From the NCBI GenBank assembly GCA_015069495.1, contig SVIN01000005.1:1-64000 (forward strand): a DNA stretch of 64,000 nucleotides, in the 5' to 3' direction. The notes below the pieces were generated by a model. That model searched no databases. It was given only the letters and a program-made list of their open reading frames with translations, and had not been told where the DNA came from. Below are positions 29,466-38,952 of this stretch, one piece after another. Each line of letters opens with the position of its first letter. Position 1 is the stretch's first letter. Made by a program: the position numbers and the translations under genes. Source of the DNA: Clostridiales bacterium (GTDB lineage Bacteria; Bacillota; Clostridia; Christensenellales; Borkfalkiaceae).

Positions 29466-29610
29466 GAAAAGGCTATATCACGACGAGAAAAATGCAAGAC
29501 AGACAAGCGTTTTGTGATGGCGCATACCCTCAGCGGTCTGTAACTGAATGCGACGTATTTCGCCGTATTTTTTCCGTCAAAAATCAATCAAGGGATGTGA
29601 CAGAGCCTAA

Positions 29611-29640
29611 GAAAAACCCCTTCCAAACGAAGGGGTTTTT
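29611..29640. terminator. Bidirectional terminator between convergent genes
   Basis: AAAAACCCCTTCcaaacGAAGGGGTTTTT. Confidence 0.85.
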
Positions 29641-29642
29641 GC

Positions 29643-30584
29643 TTATGCTTTACTTGCTAAAATTTTCTTTTGTAATTCTTTGAACTTACGGTAATAATGG
29701 CTCAGCATCACGTCCATCGTTGCCAAGCAACCATCGAGGATGAACAGCAATCGATCGTGCGCCCAACCCAATACGTGCAACATGGAAACAAAGGCCATGT
29801 AGATATACATTCTCACACTCAATTGCCCTACGGCATCGCAGAATTTACCACCCACGTTGATATTCGAGGTGAAGTAAATCAGCGCCATAAATACCCCAAG
29901 CATGGTAAGGGAAAGCCAATAATCTTTCTTGATATACGCCAAGTACACCGTCAGGGGTACCAATACCACCACGAACAGGATATTATAGTTGAATTTCTTG
30001 GGTTTCCATTTCGGGATATACGACAAGAGCATACCCAACGCCAAACAGCCAAACGTACGCGCTACAAAGGTGAATTCGTAGATAAAGAAACCGTGGTTTT
30101 CCATCGCGTAATGCAATCCACCCATGACCAATGCCAACACCGCCAAGAATACCGCGTAGCCTTTTTCATTCTTAACCCAACGGAATACCAAATAAAGAAT
30201 CCCAATCGCCAAAACCATGTACAACAGATACCACCAGTAACGGAAATTGGTCAACAATACGCCAGGGATATCTTCACGAATAAACAACGCCATACACACC
30301 GCGTTGAATGCTGTGGCAATCAACAAGGAAAAAGTCATCGGTTTCAAGCGGCTCCACATCAATTTCCCCGCGCCAGCGAAGACTTTTTCCTCTTTCAGCT
30401 TACGCATGGACGACAATAAGAAAAATCCGCTTAAAATAAAGAAGAAATCCACCGCCAAGCGCGCAATGGAAAATATCTTTTCATCCCCTGGATTTTCAAA
30501 GAAGAAAAATTCGTGGTAATACATTACCCAGAAACAAAAGAATAATCTGTAAAGCTCTAACAGCCCGTTTCTTTTCTTTTTCAT
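29643..30584 (-). CDS. Acyltransferase 3 family membrane protein
   Basis: MKKKRNGLLELYRLFFCFWVMYYHEFFFF...LAVDFFFILSGFFLLSSMRK; ~10 TM. Confidence 0.8.
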   Translation of the reverse strand: MKKKRNGLLELYRLFFCFWVMYYHEFFFFENPGDEKIFSIARLAVDFFFILSGFFLLSSMRKLKEEKVFAGAGKLMWSRLKPMTFSLLIATAFNAVCMALFIREDIPGVLLTNFRYWWYLLYMVLAIGILYLVFRWVKNEKGYAVFLAVLALVMGGLHYAMENHGFFIYEFTFVARTFGCLALGMLLSYIPKWKPKKFNYNILFVVVLVPLTVYLAYIKKDYWLSLTMLGVFMALIYFTSNINVGGKFCDAVGQLSVRMYIYMAFVSMLHVLGWAHDRLLFILDGCLATMDVMLSHYYRKFKELQKKILASKA

Positions 30585-30664
30585 GTAAACCTCTTTGGTT
30601 TAAAAATTTAACATTATTGTATCACTTTTTCTCGCATTTGTCAAATCATATCATGGTATATATG

Positions 30665-30691
30665 AAAAAAGCCACCGACGGTGGCTTTTTG
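30665..30691 (-). terminator. Terminator (AAAAAGCCACCgacGGTGGCTTTTT)
   Basis: Perfect stem with flanking A/T runs, just after the 30694 stop. Confidence 0.8.
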
Positions 30692-30693
30692 CT

Positions 30694-31950
30694 TTACTTT
30701 TCTCTATTTTTTAAGGCGATATCGTAAATTTTTTCGGTCGCAAACGCCAACTTCGTTACAATATTTTCTTGCGTGGGGTAGCAATAGAAGGAGTCCGTTT
30801 CCGTGGAAATATCCAAACAATCCGCTCTGCGGATACGGAAATAATCATATTCCACGTGCAAGCTGTTGATTTCCAAAGGCTTGCGCTGAATGCGATAATC
30901 ACTGCCGTTATAATGCCCTGTCAAAACCCAACCGTTTTCCACATCGTGGGTCAGTTTCCCCTTGCCAAGCTTGGTGAAGCCCTGCGTGCGGGGCAATGAG
31001 AAGACGTCCACTTCATCCTCGTAAACGTAGGTACCTTCTTCAATCTGCTTACACACCTGCGTGCGTTCCCATTCGAACCAATCGGGGATATGAGGGAACT
31101 CCGTTTCCCCTTCCAACGCAGACAAACTGCCGTCCTCGTTCAAATTCCAACGCTTTCCGCAAGCGGTACAAAACAGCTCGGTACCCTTGGAATCCATTTT
31201 CGATTCCGTCATGCAATGGGGGCACTGGTACAAGATACGGTGCAAACCTTCCGCGCGGAATTTTTCCTTAATCAAAATACCGTTTTCCTTTTGATAACGA
31301 TACTCGTCATAGGTCAAACTTTCCTTAATCTTCGCGTTGATTTCGTCCACGGACATGCGTTCGATGTCTTCCACGGTCAAAATCTGCGTCAACGTGGTAT
31401 GCAGAGGCACTTTTCTCTTTTTACGGAAATTCCAAAACGGGGAAAGCAAGTGGTTACCGCGATGCACAACCGCCACCACGGGCACTTTGTTTTTCTTTAC
31501 AATTTTCCCAAGCGAGGGGGGCAGGTACGAGGTTATACCGCAAGGCGAATATCTCGCTTCGGGGTACATACACAAAATATCCCCGCGTTTCGCTACGGTA
31601 AAAATGTTACGAACCAGCTTCAAATCGGTGGTAAATTTGCGGGTGCAAATCGAACCAATCCACTCCATCAACCAAGCGCGTTTGATGTATCCGTCCACGT
31701 TCACAACGTTGTTAACGCGGTGAGGCCAAGTCGCCATCGCGGTCAACTCAAAGTCGATGAAGGACATGTGGTTGCTCAAAATCATATAAGGCGGTTTTAA
31801 ACCTTCCATGTTGATTTTTTCAATTTTCCTCTTTTTACCCATCAAGGCAAAGCGAGAAAGCACCCAAATCAACCCCATCAAATATAAGGGTTGGCGAATA
31901 GGTTTTTTGCCAGTATCATACCGTTTTTTATTTTTGTAATTAACTTGCAT
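30694..31950 (-). CDS. PlsC-like acyltransferase with C-terminal zinc ribbon
   Basis: 418 aa; NHMSFIDFE (NHxxxxD), YPEARYSP, then CPHCMTESKMDSKGTELFCTACGKRW. Confidence 0.82.
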   Translation of the reverse strand: MQVNYKNKKRYDTGKKPIRQPLYLMGLIWVLSRFALMGKKRKIEKINMEGLKPPYMILSNHMSFIDFELTAMATWPHRVNNVVNVDGYIKRAWLMEWIGSICTRKFTTDLKLVRNIFTVAKRGDILCMYPEARYSPCGITSYLPPSLGKIVKKNKVPVVAVVHRGNHLLSPFWNFRKKRKVPLHTTLTQILTVEDIERMSVDEINAKIKESLTYDEYRYQKENGILIKEKFRAEGLHRILYQCPHCMTESKMDSKGTELFCTACGKRWNLNEDGSLSALEGETEFPHIPDWFEWERTQVCKQIEEGTYVYEDEVDVFSLPRTQGFTKLGKGKLTHDVENGWVLTGHYNGSDYRIQRKPLEINSLHVEYDYFRIRRADCLDISTETDSFYCYPTQENIVTKLAFATEKIYDIALKNREK

Positions 31951-32077
31951 GTCATTTTTCCTTTGTTTACTGCCTAATCATTATACACGATATCGGTCAA
32001 TAACGCAACGATTTTTGTGGATTAAATGAAAAAACGGATACCGAAGTACCCGTTTTGTTTGATTTCATTGTGTTTTA

Positions 32078-32491
32078 TTAGAAAGGCAATAAACCTTTCT
32101 TCAAAACGATTTTCATACCAGCAATCCCTAAAGCGTCCCCTTCAAGGGTCATTTCCATACCGTCAACAGTTGCCTTGTAGATGGTCAAACCATTCTGCTT
32201 AAAGGTGATCACGCCGTCATCGTCTTGTTCCCAGTCGCAGGTAAAGCTCGTATCGTCTTCATCGTTCGTAATCACAGCCGTGCCGTCCGAATTCAACTTC
32301 AACGTCATGTAATCTGCTTCCAATTCTTCACCGTTATATTCTTGACCGACTTCGTACGTTTTAGCAAAACCTAATACTTCTACGGTCAAGGACTGAAACT
32401 TGTAAGTACCAGTTGCACTGCAACCAGCAAAGCAGAACAAGCAAACCACAAGGGTGAACACACTAGCCAATAAAACCTTCATTTTCTTCAT
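32078..32491 (-). CDS. Small lipoprotein, unknown function
   Basis: MKKMKVLLASVFTLVVCLFCFAGCSATGTY lipobox; AGGAGG RBS at correct spacing to 32491. Confidence 0.78.
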   Translation of the reverse strand: MKKMKVLLASVFTLVVCLFCFAGCSATGTYKFQSLTVEVLGFAKTYEVGQEYNGEELEADYMTLKLNSDGTAVITNDEDDTSFTCDWEQDDDGVITFKQNGLTIYKATVDGMEMTLEGDALGIAGMKIVLKKGLLPF

Positions 32492-32641
32492 ATCCGAAGA
32501 CCTCCTAAATCTTTTTTGTAGCTGCATTATAACATCACAAACCCGCCTTGTCAATAGGTTTTTGAAAAATTTTTTTCAGTTCTACACAATTTTTTAATCG
32601 TGTAGATTTTTAACAATTTTTGCCATGGCAGGCGGACGGGG

Positions 32642-34222
32642 CTAGGATTTAAGCCCTTCCCACGCTTCCATACTCTCGTTGGTAATCGCTTTGCTTTCCT
32701 GCAATTGACCAAACGTGTCGCGCATTTCCTCTACCGTACCCACGTATACAGCAAAGGTATATTCAAAAGGCACGAAATCCGCCATACGCCGAATTGTGCT
32801 GGGACAGCAGTAGTTGTAGTTGTTCACGTACGCACTGGGGTATTTAGGTCCATCCAATTGGTATATATCCGAATTGTAATAATGGTTTGCAATCATCGTA
32901 TACAAGGTGGTTGTCCATCCGCGCGACGCTACCAAGTTATCCATATTCGGCATGTAAATCCCCATACCGAATTTTTGATCGTTGACAAAAGCAAACCAAT
33001 TTTTATACACTTGCTCCTCGCTGAGCGTATAATGGTACTGCCCTTCTATTTCGTGGGAAAGGGAGTTTTTACTCGGCGTGGTCATCGCCCCCAAAAGGTT
33101 GGGGTCGCAAATTTCCCCTTCGATGGTTTCGCAGTAGAAATAATTCAAGGGATGCACGATGTAAATGGCAGGGGATTCCTGACCGCCCATCCACGTTTTT
33201 TCCATATCTTTAAACTCGGAAAAGTTCACAAAACGGTTTTCAACGCGGAGGGTGCCATCCTTTGCAAACGTATAGTTACTTTCCATATACGAATCCGTTT
33301 GCGTGTTCCGCAAAAACCAATCCTGCGGACGGCATTTTACGTAAATCCCATTTTCGTCCACGCGGTAATCGATGATTTGGGATTGCTTATCCCCCGCGCT
33401 TCCCGCTTGTACGGGATTGTACAATAAATTCCCCTCGTACAACACGTCGTCATCAGGGGCGTAGCCGTTGACTTCGTTTACATGGCTGTAATAAGATTGT
33501 TGAATTTCACGGCCTAAATCGTGGATATTCACCAAATTCACTTGGTCGGTGACCGTGTTGACCTTTTCTTGGTCTATATATTGGTCAATACGCACTTTCC
33601 CGTCTTGGTCGATATATTCCACCACGCTGCGATTCAAGCTTTCCACGTGGCAAAGCGAACCGCCCGCCGCCAAGGAAGCCCCTATCTTGAGGTACGCGTT
33701 GCTTGTATACAGCGTTTCTTGATTGTCGTAAACGCGGTCGCCGATATCCACGCGCTTTACGTTGATAACGCCCGATTCCTTGCTGACGTTACGCAAAGTG
33801 ATTTTGTCAATCGTCTTTTCAAACGCACCAAACGCCCCCACGCGAAACGCATCCAAGAACATAGAAAACGTTTTATCCTGCGCCTCGATATAAATTTTCT
33901 CCTTATGTGTGTTTGCCGTGTTCTCCGTTTCATGGTAATGGATATATCCCACCAGATTCACGCCCGTCACCAACTGTATGGATAAATAGTTTTGCGATTC
34001 CACATCCTTACCGATGGTAAGTTCGGTTTCTTGCCCAGGCGCAAGCTGTACAAGACCTTTCCCCTCATACAGCAATCCGCTGTTTACCTCTTCCAAGGAG
34101 CTGTTTTCAAAGTTAGACGAAGAATCGCCATCCTTGCCTTTGCAACCGCCCAAACAGCCTATGGCGAGCAAGAGCGCCATAGCGAGGGTTAATTTTTTGG
34201 TTTTTGTTTTTGTTTTTGTCAT
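32642..34222 (-). CDS. Secreted lipoprotein, unknown function
   Basis: MTKTKTKTKKLTLAMALLLAIGCLGGCKGKDGD lipobox; start 34222, not the 34411 start that runs through repeats. Confidence 0.8.
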   Translation of the reverse strand: MTKTKTKTKKLTLAMALLLAIGCLGGCKGKDGDSSSNFENSSLEEVNSGLLYEGKGLVQLAPGQETELTIGKDVESQNYLSIQLVTGVNLVGYIHYHETENTANTHKEKIYIEAQDKTFSMFLDAFRVGAFGAFEKTIDKITLRNVSKESGVINVKRVDIGDRVYDNQETLYTSNAYLKIGASLAAGGSLCHVESLNRSVVEYIDQDGKVRIDQYIDQEKVNTVTDQVNLVNIHDLGREIQQSYYSHVNEVNGYAPDDDVLYEGNLLYNPVQAGSAGDKQSQIIDYRVDENGIYVKCRPQDWFLRNTQTDSYMESNYTFAKDGTLRVENRFVNFSEFKDMEKTWMGGQESPAIYIVHPLNYFYCETIEGEICDPNLLGAMTTPSKNSLSHEIEGQYHYTLSEEQVYKNWFAFVNDQKFGMGIYMPNMDNLVASRGWTTTLYTMIANHYYNSDIYQLDGPKYPSAYVNNYNYCCPSTIRRMADFVPFEYTFAVYVGTVEEMRDTFGQLQESKAITNESMEAWEGLKS

Positions 34223-34239
34223 AGTGAACCTCTGGGGGA

Positions 34240-34441
34240 GTGAATTGATTGCTGGCGCAATCGTGAATTGAACGCGCAGCGTTCGTGAATTTTCGCTACG
34301 CTCAGTGAATTGCAAAGCTCTGCTTTGCGTTATGGCTGTTATTAAATATAGCCGAAACGGCGTTGAACACGCCAATTCACGAAAAACGCAGTTTTTCAAT
34401 TCACGCGCCAAAGGCGCAATTCACGCCGTCAGGCAATTCAC
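34240..34441. repeat. Mosaic hairpin array, inverted copy of the ~204 bp element
   Basis: GTGAATTG...CAATTCAC termini; hairpins ATTGCtggcGCAAT, AACGCgcaGCGTT, CAAAGCtctGCTTTG, GGCGTtgaacACGCC, AAAACgcaGTTTT, GCGCCaaaGGCGC; shares tgcgtt(a/g)tggctgttat(t/a)aaatata with copies at 38158 and 38746. Confidence 0.9.
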
Positions 34442-34450
34442 CTCTTATAC

Positions 34451-35815
34451 TTATATCTTTATCTGCCTCGCTACGTGCACACCGCTTGCGGATGCGTGGG
34501 AAAGGGAGTGCGTAATCCCGCTTCCGTCCCCAATGATATACAAGCCTTTGTAACGGCTTTCCAAATTCTCATCCACAGACACTTCCATGTTGTAGAATTT
34601 AACTTCCACGCCGTAAAGCAACGTATCGTCGTTTGCCATACCTGGGGCAATTTTGTCCAGCGCGTAAATCATTTCAATGATGCCGTCCAATAAGCGTTTG
34701 GGTAACACCAAACTCAAATCCCCAGGCGTTGCATTCAGCGTAGGCACCGTGAAAGATTCCGCAATACGCGAAGGGGTACTGCGCTTCCCGCGAATCAGGT
34801 CGCCGAAACGCTGTACAATGATACCGCCGCCCAACATGTTGCTCAGGCGGGCAATCGATTCCCCATAGCCGTTGGAATCACGGAACGGTTCGGAAAAATG
34901 TTTCGCCACCAACAACGCAAAATTGGTATTTTCCGTCTGTTTGGCGGGGTCTTCGTAACTGTGTCCGTTGACCGTCACGATGCCGTTGGTGTTTTCACTG
35001 ACCACCGCGCCCTTGGGATTCATACAAAACGTACGCACTCTATCCCCGTATTGCGCCGTACGGTAGACGATTTTACTTTCGTATAATTCGTTGGTGATGT
35101 GGGAAAAAATCTCCGCAGGAATTTCCACACGCACACCGATATCCACTCGGTTGGATTTGGTCTCAATTTTCAGTTCATCGCATACCTGCTGCATCCATTT
35201 ACTTCCGCTGCGCCCTACCGAGATAATGCAATAATCCCCCTCGGACACTCCGTTTTCACAAATCACACGATACCCATTGTCCGTCTTTTCCACCTTCTTC
35301 ACAGGGGTGTCGAAGTAGAAATCCACCTTGTCTTTTAAGTCGTTGTAGATGTTTTCCAGTACAATGTAGTTGATGTCCGTACCCAGATGGCGGACGGACG
35401 CATCCAAAAGGTGTAAATCGTTTTGCATGCAAAGTTTTTTAAACTGCGAACCCGCCGTCGTATATAGTTTCGTACCCTCACCGCCGTAACGCATGTTGAT
35501 TTCGTCCACGTAGTGCATGAGCTCTAACGCTTTTTGCTTGCCTATATATTCGTACAGCGTACCGCCGAAATCATTGGTGATGTTGTATTTGCCGTCTGAG
35601 AACGCGCCCGCGCCCCCAAACCCGCTCATAATAGAACAGCTTTTACAACGGATACAGCTCTTGATTTTATCCCCGTCAATGGGACAATGGCGTTTGCTGA
35701 GTTCATGCCCCGATTCAAACACCGCAACTTTTATATTTTGATTTTGTCGAGTCAATTCGTAGGCGGAAAAAATACCGCCAGGCCCCGCGCCAATGATGAT
35801 TACGTCATATCTCAT
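34451..35815 (-). CDS. FAD-dependent oxidoreductase (NAD(FAD)-utilising dehydrogenase-like)
   Basis: MRYDVIIIGAGPGGIFSAYEL dinucleotide fold; SCIRCKSCSIMSGFGGAGAFSDGKYN; C-terminal GLYIIGDGSGITHSLSHASASG. Start 35815. Confidence 0.85.
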   Translation of the reverse strand: MRYDVIIIGAGPGGIFSAYELTRQNQNIKVAVFESGHELSKRHCPIDGDKIKSCIRCKSCSIMSGFGGAGAFSDGKYNITNDFGGTLYEYIGKQKALELMHYVDEINMRYGGEGTKLYTTAGSQFKKLCMQNDLHLLDASVRHLGTDINYIVLENIYNDLKDKVDFYFDTPVKKVEKTDNGYRVICENGVSEGDYCIISVGRSGSKWMQQVCDELKIETKSNRVDIGVRVEIPAEIFSHITNELYESKIVYRTAQYGDRVRTFCMNPKGAVVSENTNGIVTVNGHSYEDPAKQTENTNFALLVAKHFSEPFRDSNGYGESIARLSNMLGGGIIVQRFGDLIRGKRSTPSRIAESFTVPTLNATPGDLSLVLPKRLLDGIIEMIYALDKIAPGMANDDTLLYGVEVKFYNMEVSVDENLESRYKGLYIIGDGSGITHSLSHASASGVHVARQIKI

Positions 35816-35932
35816 CTTACTTCCCTCTTTATTCTTATTTCCAACAAAGTCGATTATAGCACAATTTCCCTGCTTTTTCAAGAGTAAAATGCAATTTTTT
35901 CGCATTTAAGGATATATTTTTTTCAAAAAGTA

Positions 35933-35961
35933 TTGCTTTTTGCCGTTTTATGCGGTATAAT
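35933..35961 (+). promoter_or_regulatory. Promoter TTGCTT-N17-TATAAT
   Basis: Direct reading upstream of the 36039 gene. Confidence 0.65.
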
Positions 35962-35971
35962 ACTCTTATAC

Positions 35972-36020
35972 CGTAGCTTTCTGCATTTCTGTATCAAATG
36001 CAGCCAAGCTACGCTTTTTT
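35972..36020 (+). promoter_or_regulatory. Terminator-like hairpin in 5' leader (candidate attenuator)
   Basis: CGTAGCTT-tc-TGCATTT-ctgtatc-AAATGCA-gcc-AAGCTACG followed by CTTTTTT, between promoter and AAGGAGG RBS. Confidence 0.65.
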
Positions 36021-36038
36021 CATCAAGGAGGAAAACGT

Positions 36039-37151
36039 ATGAATAGAAAATATCGCCTGTCTACTGCGCTGGACATTGACGATTTGTTGATGGAATGTAC
36101 AGAGTATGCCATTCGTTTGGCAAACGAAAAATATAAATTCAATCCCCCGCTCAGTATGTATGAAATTACGGGTTGGGGGCCGCTCGGCACACGCGCAGAC
36201 GCCATCCGTGAATATTTCAACGACCCCGAATTTTACCGCACACAGCCCGTAATTGAGGGCGCAAAAGAGTTCGTGGAGAAGTTGTCAAATATGACCGAAG
36301 TGTTCATTTCTACCGCAATTCCGCCCGAGTTTATGGGCATCCGCGCAAAGCGTATCATGGAAGAATTCCCGCAGATTCCGCCCGACCACATTTATATGGG
36401 TTCGCGCAAGGATAAAATCAGCGTGGATATCTTGTTTGACGACGCGATGCACAACGTAATGCGCTCCAATGCACGCTACCCTATCCTCATGCGCCGTCCG
36501 TGGAACGCCGCAGCGACGGGAATGATGGCGGTGAATACTTACGACGAGTTTTTGAAATTTGTCGAAGTCATCAGCGACAGCTACAACGTCAACCAAAAAC
36601 GGTATTCGTTGGACGAACCGAGCATCGTGGTGTTGGTCGGGCCTTCCGGGAGCGGTAAATCGAAGATTGCAACCAAATTTTTATCCGAAACCGACCGTTT
36701 TGAAAAGTTGATGAGTTATACCACCAACGACCCTACCGCGGTAGAATCGAACGATTGGTATAATTACGTGTCTTTGGAAGATTTCCGTGAAATGTGCGAA
36801 AGCGGGGAAATGTTCCAATCCACCATGTACGCAGGGCATGCGTATGGGTCAAAGAAATCGGACGTGGACGCAATTTTGGCAAAAGGCAAACACGTTATGA
36901 CCACCATGGATATTTGCGGGGCTATGTCGCTGAAGACGAATTTTCCGAACGTTACCACCATTTATATTCAGCGCGACCGTAAGGATTTATTGAAAACAAT
37001 TTTACGGAAAAATTCGTCCATGGAAGATAAAATCGACCGTATTATCGCGGTGGAACCTGAATCGAAAAATGCCGATATTTGCGATTACGTGATTGAATTC
37101 GACCGCTATGACGATGCGGTAAGACAGTTGATGAATATTTTGGGGGTGTGA
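36039..37151 (+). CDS. Fusion of a HAD-type 5'-nucleotidase-like domain with a guanylate-kinase-like domain
   Basis: 370 aa; N-terminal LSTALDIDDLLMECTEYA...VFISTAIP...DILFDDAMHN; C-terminal IVVLVGPSGSGKSKIATKFL...SYTTNDPTAVESNDWYNYVSLEDFREMCESGEMFQSTMYAGHAYGSKKSDVDAIL. Confidence 0.82.
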   Translation: MNRKYRLSTALDIDDLLMECTEYAIRLANEKYKFNPPLSMYEITGWGPLGTRADAIREYFNDPEFYRTQPVIEGAKEFVEKLSNMTEVFISTAIPPEFMGIRAKRIMEEFPQIPPDHIYMGSRKDKISVDILFDDAMHNVMRSNARYPILMRRPWNAAATGMMAVNTYDEFLKFVEVISDSYNVNQKRYSLDEPSIVVLVGPSGSGKSKIATKFLSETDRFEKLMSYTTNDPTAVESNDWYNYVSLEDFREMCESGEMFQSTMYAGHAYGSKKSDVDAILAKGKHVMTTMDICGAMSLKTNFPNVTTIYIQRDRKDLLKTILRKNSSMEDKIDRIIAVEPESKNADICDYVIEFDRYDDAVRQLMNILGV

Positions 37152-37154
37152 GAC

Positions 37155-37252
37155 ACGATCGCTTACGCGACGATATGTTGCTAACGCAACACGATATACA
37201 CCTTTGGTGTACGATATACGCCTAATGGTGTACGATATGCCCTGTGGGCGTT
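37155..37252. repeat. Mosaic hairpin array, ACGATAT-linker family
   Basis: TCGCttacGCGA-cgatat-GTTGCtaacGCAAC-acgatat-ACACCtttGGTGT-acgatat-ACGCCtaatGGTGT-acgatat-GCCCtgtGGGC. Confidence 0.85.
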
Positions 37253-37356
37253 ATTGCTAGAGTTAAAATAGAGAGCGTATTGTTAGCCCCTATCGCTTCA
37301 CTCCAGAGTGACAAGAAGGCTTACAGTGTATGATATGATTGTACTACAAATATAAT

Positions 37357-37394
37357 AAGCGCCGCCAAAAGTTGCACAACTTTTGGCGGCGCTT
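37357..37394. terminator. Strong terminator hairpin
   Basis: AAGCGCCGCCAAAAGTTgcacAACTTTTGGCGGCGCTT. Confidence 0.8.
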
Positions 37395-37402
37395 GCTTTT
37401 AC

Positions 37403-38137
37403 TTATTTAATTGTATTTTTTAAGTATTCTAAGGACTGTCTCACCATTTCATCGCCAAGTTCCTTATTCGCCTCGCGCGCGCTTTCGGTGAACCAATGCT
37501 TGATATCGTCAATGCGGTCAAGCTTGATGCAATCGGGATACAATGCCATCAAAATGGAACTTTCGTATTTCCCCGCATGGTCGTAACCCGTTGCGTTTTG
37601 CACCGCTGTAGACATGGTAGGGATGACCTTAATCCACGAGAAAGGATTGTTTGCACCCTCTAATTCCTCGTAGTAGTTCGCGTAGGATTCACTCCCCCAC
37701 CAGCCTTCGCCAAGCGTTTCTTCCAAATACTCCATCGTGGCACGTTTTGCCGCCGTACGGTAACAAAGGGTCATAGGCATTTCGCTTTCCTGCTCAAATT
37801 GGTGGTGAATGACCACGTAAATATTGCGGAAACCCGAATACAGCATACTCTTGAACACCCAATACACGTAATCCTCAAACGCACGTTCGGGTACGTGCAC
37901 CGTACCGCTCTTTCTACCGCCCACCGCATAGCTTGCAGGGCTGTAAGAAATCGTCGGCGCAATCATAATTTCCTTTTCTTCGGCAAGCTTTTTCACCAAG
38001 CCTTCCGCAACCAACGTATCGCAACCGTAGGAACAGTGCGCACCGTGATATTCAACCGTACCGCCTACGATAACGAGGGGAATGTTGTTCTTTTTTACAT
38101 AATCCGTTTCACGCGGAAAAGAATGATCCAAAATCAT
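37403..38137 (-). CDS. Creatininase (creatinine amidohydrolase) family protein
   Basis: 244 aa; LVIVGGTVEYHGAHCSYGCDTLVAEGL metal-binding motif; IYVVIHHQFEQESEMP. Confidence 0.82.
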   Translation of the reverse strand: MILDHSFPRETDYVKKNNIPLVIVGGTVEYHGAHCSYGCDTLVAEGLVKKLAEEKEIMIAPTISYSPASYAVGGRKSGTVHVPERAFEDYVYWVFKSMLYSGFRNIYVVIHHQFEQESEMPMTLCYRTAAKRATMEYLEETLGEGWWGSESYANYYEELEGANNPFSWIKVIPTMSTAVQNATGYDHAGKYESSILMALYPDCIKLDRIDDIKHWFTESAREANKELGDEMVRQSLEYLKNTIK

Positions 38138-38157
38138 AGTTTACTCCTTATAGTCGT

Positions 38158-38361
38158 GTGAATTGATTGCCTATAGCAATCGTGAATTGTGCTTTGGGCA
38201 CGTGAATTGAAAAACTGTGTTTTTCGTGAATTGGCGTTTTCAACGCCGTTTCGGTTATATTTTATAACAGCCACAACGCAAGGCAACGCCTTGCAATTCA
38301 CTGAGCGCAGCGAAAATTCACGAACGCCTTTGCGTTCAATTCACGCCGTTAGACAATTCAC
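38158..38361. repeat. 204-bp mosaic hairpin element (copy D)
   Basis: GTGAATTG...CAATTCAC termini; nearly identical to 38746-38949; inverted copy at 34240-34441. Confidence 0.92.
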
Positions 38362-38365
38362 TTCT

Positions 38366-38725
38366 TTAATACGCCAAAGTGGTGTAATATGCTAAATTCA
38401 CCTGACGATTGTCCAGTCTACCGTACTGCACAACAATAGGTTGCGTGCTTTCAAGTTTCATTGCATACTGCGTTTCCAAAGGCACAACGAAACCGCACAT
38501 ATCAGCCGTATTATTCATTCTAAAACAACGAACGCGTTGAGGTTCTACTTCCCAAGTAATCCCCTCGTAAGCGTCTTTATCCGCAAAATAAAGCTTTACT
38601 TTGATAACCGCTTTTTCGTTTGTATCGTTGACAATAATTACGCTTTCGTGTCCCTTAAGAACCCCCTCCCCTTCGGGAGGAAGTTCGCAGTCGGGAATGA
38701 TCCAATCTTTTTTACCTACAATCAT
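38366..38725 (-). CDS. Sensory rhodopsin transducer-like (ASRT family) protein
   Basis: 119 aa; 'GKKDWIIPDCELPP...LKGHESVIIVNDTNEKAVIKVKLYFAD...PIVVQYGRLDNRQVNLAYYTTLAY' matches remembered ASRT family pattern. Confidence 0.8.
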   Translation of the reverse strand: MIVGKKDWIIPDCELPPEGEGVLKGHESVIIVNDTNEKAVIKVKLYFADKDAYEGITWEVEPQRVRCFRMNNTADMCGFVVPLETQYAMKLESTQPIVVQYGRLDNRQVNLAYYTTLAY

Positions 38726-38745
38726 AGTTTACTCCTTATAGTCGT

Positions 38746-38949
38746 GTGAATTGATTGCCTATGGCAATCGTGAATTGTGTTTGGGGCACGTGAATTGAAA
38801 AATTATGTTTTTCGTGAATTGGCGTTTTTAACGCCGTTTCGGTTATATTTTATAACAGCCACAACGCAAAGCAAAGCTTTGCAATTCACTGAGCGCAGCG
38901 AAAATTCACGAACGCCTTTGCGTTCAATTCACGCCGTTAGGCAATTCAC
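38746..38949. repeat. 204-bp mosaic hairpin element (copy E)
   Basis: Aligns without gaps to 38158-38361, with differences concentrated in hairpin loops plus one paired stem change. Confidence 0.92.
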
Positions 38950-38952
38950 CCA

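Noticed and set aside
38189-38395. 68-aa plus-strand ORF 'MLWARELKNCVFRELAFSTPF...'
   Set aside because: Lies entirely within the hairpin element; a similar peptide appears as the false N-terminus of the 32642..34411 ORF, consistent with repeat translation rather than a gene.
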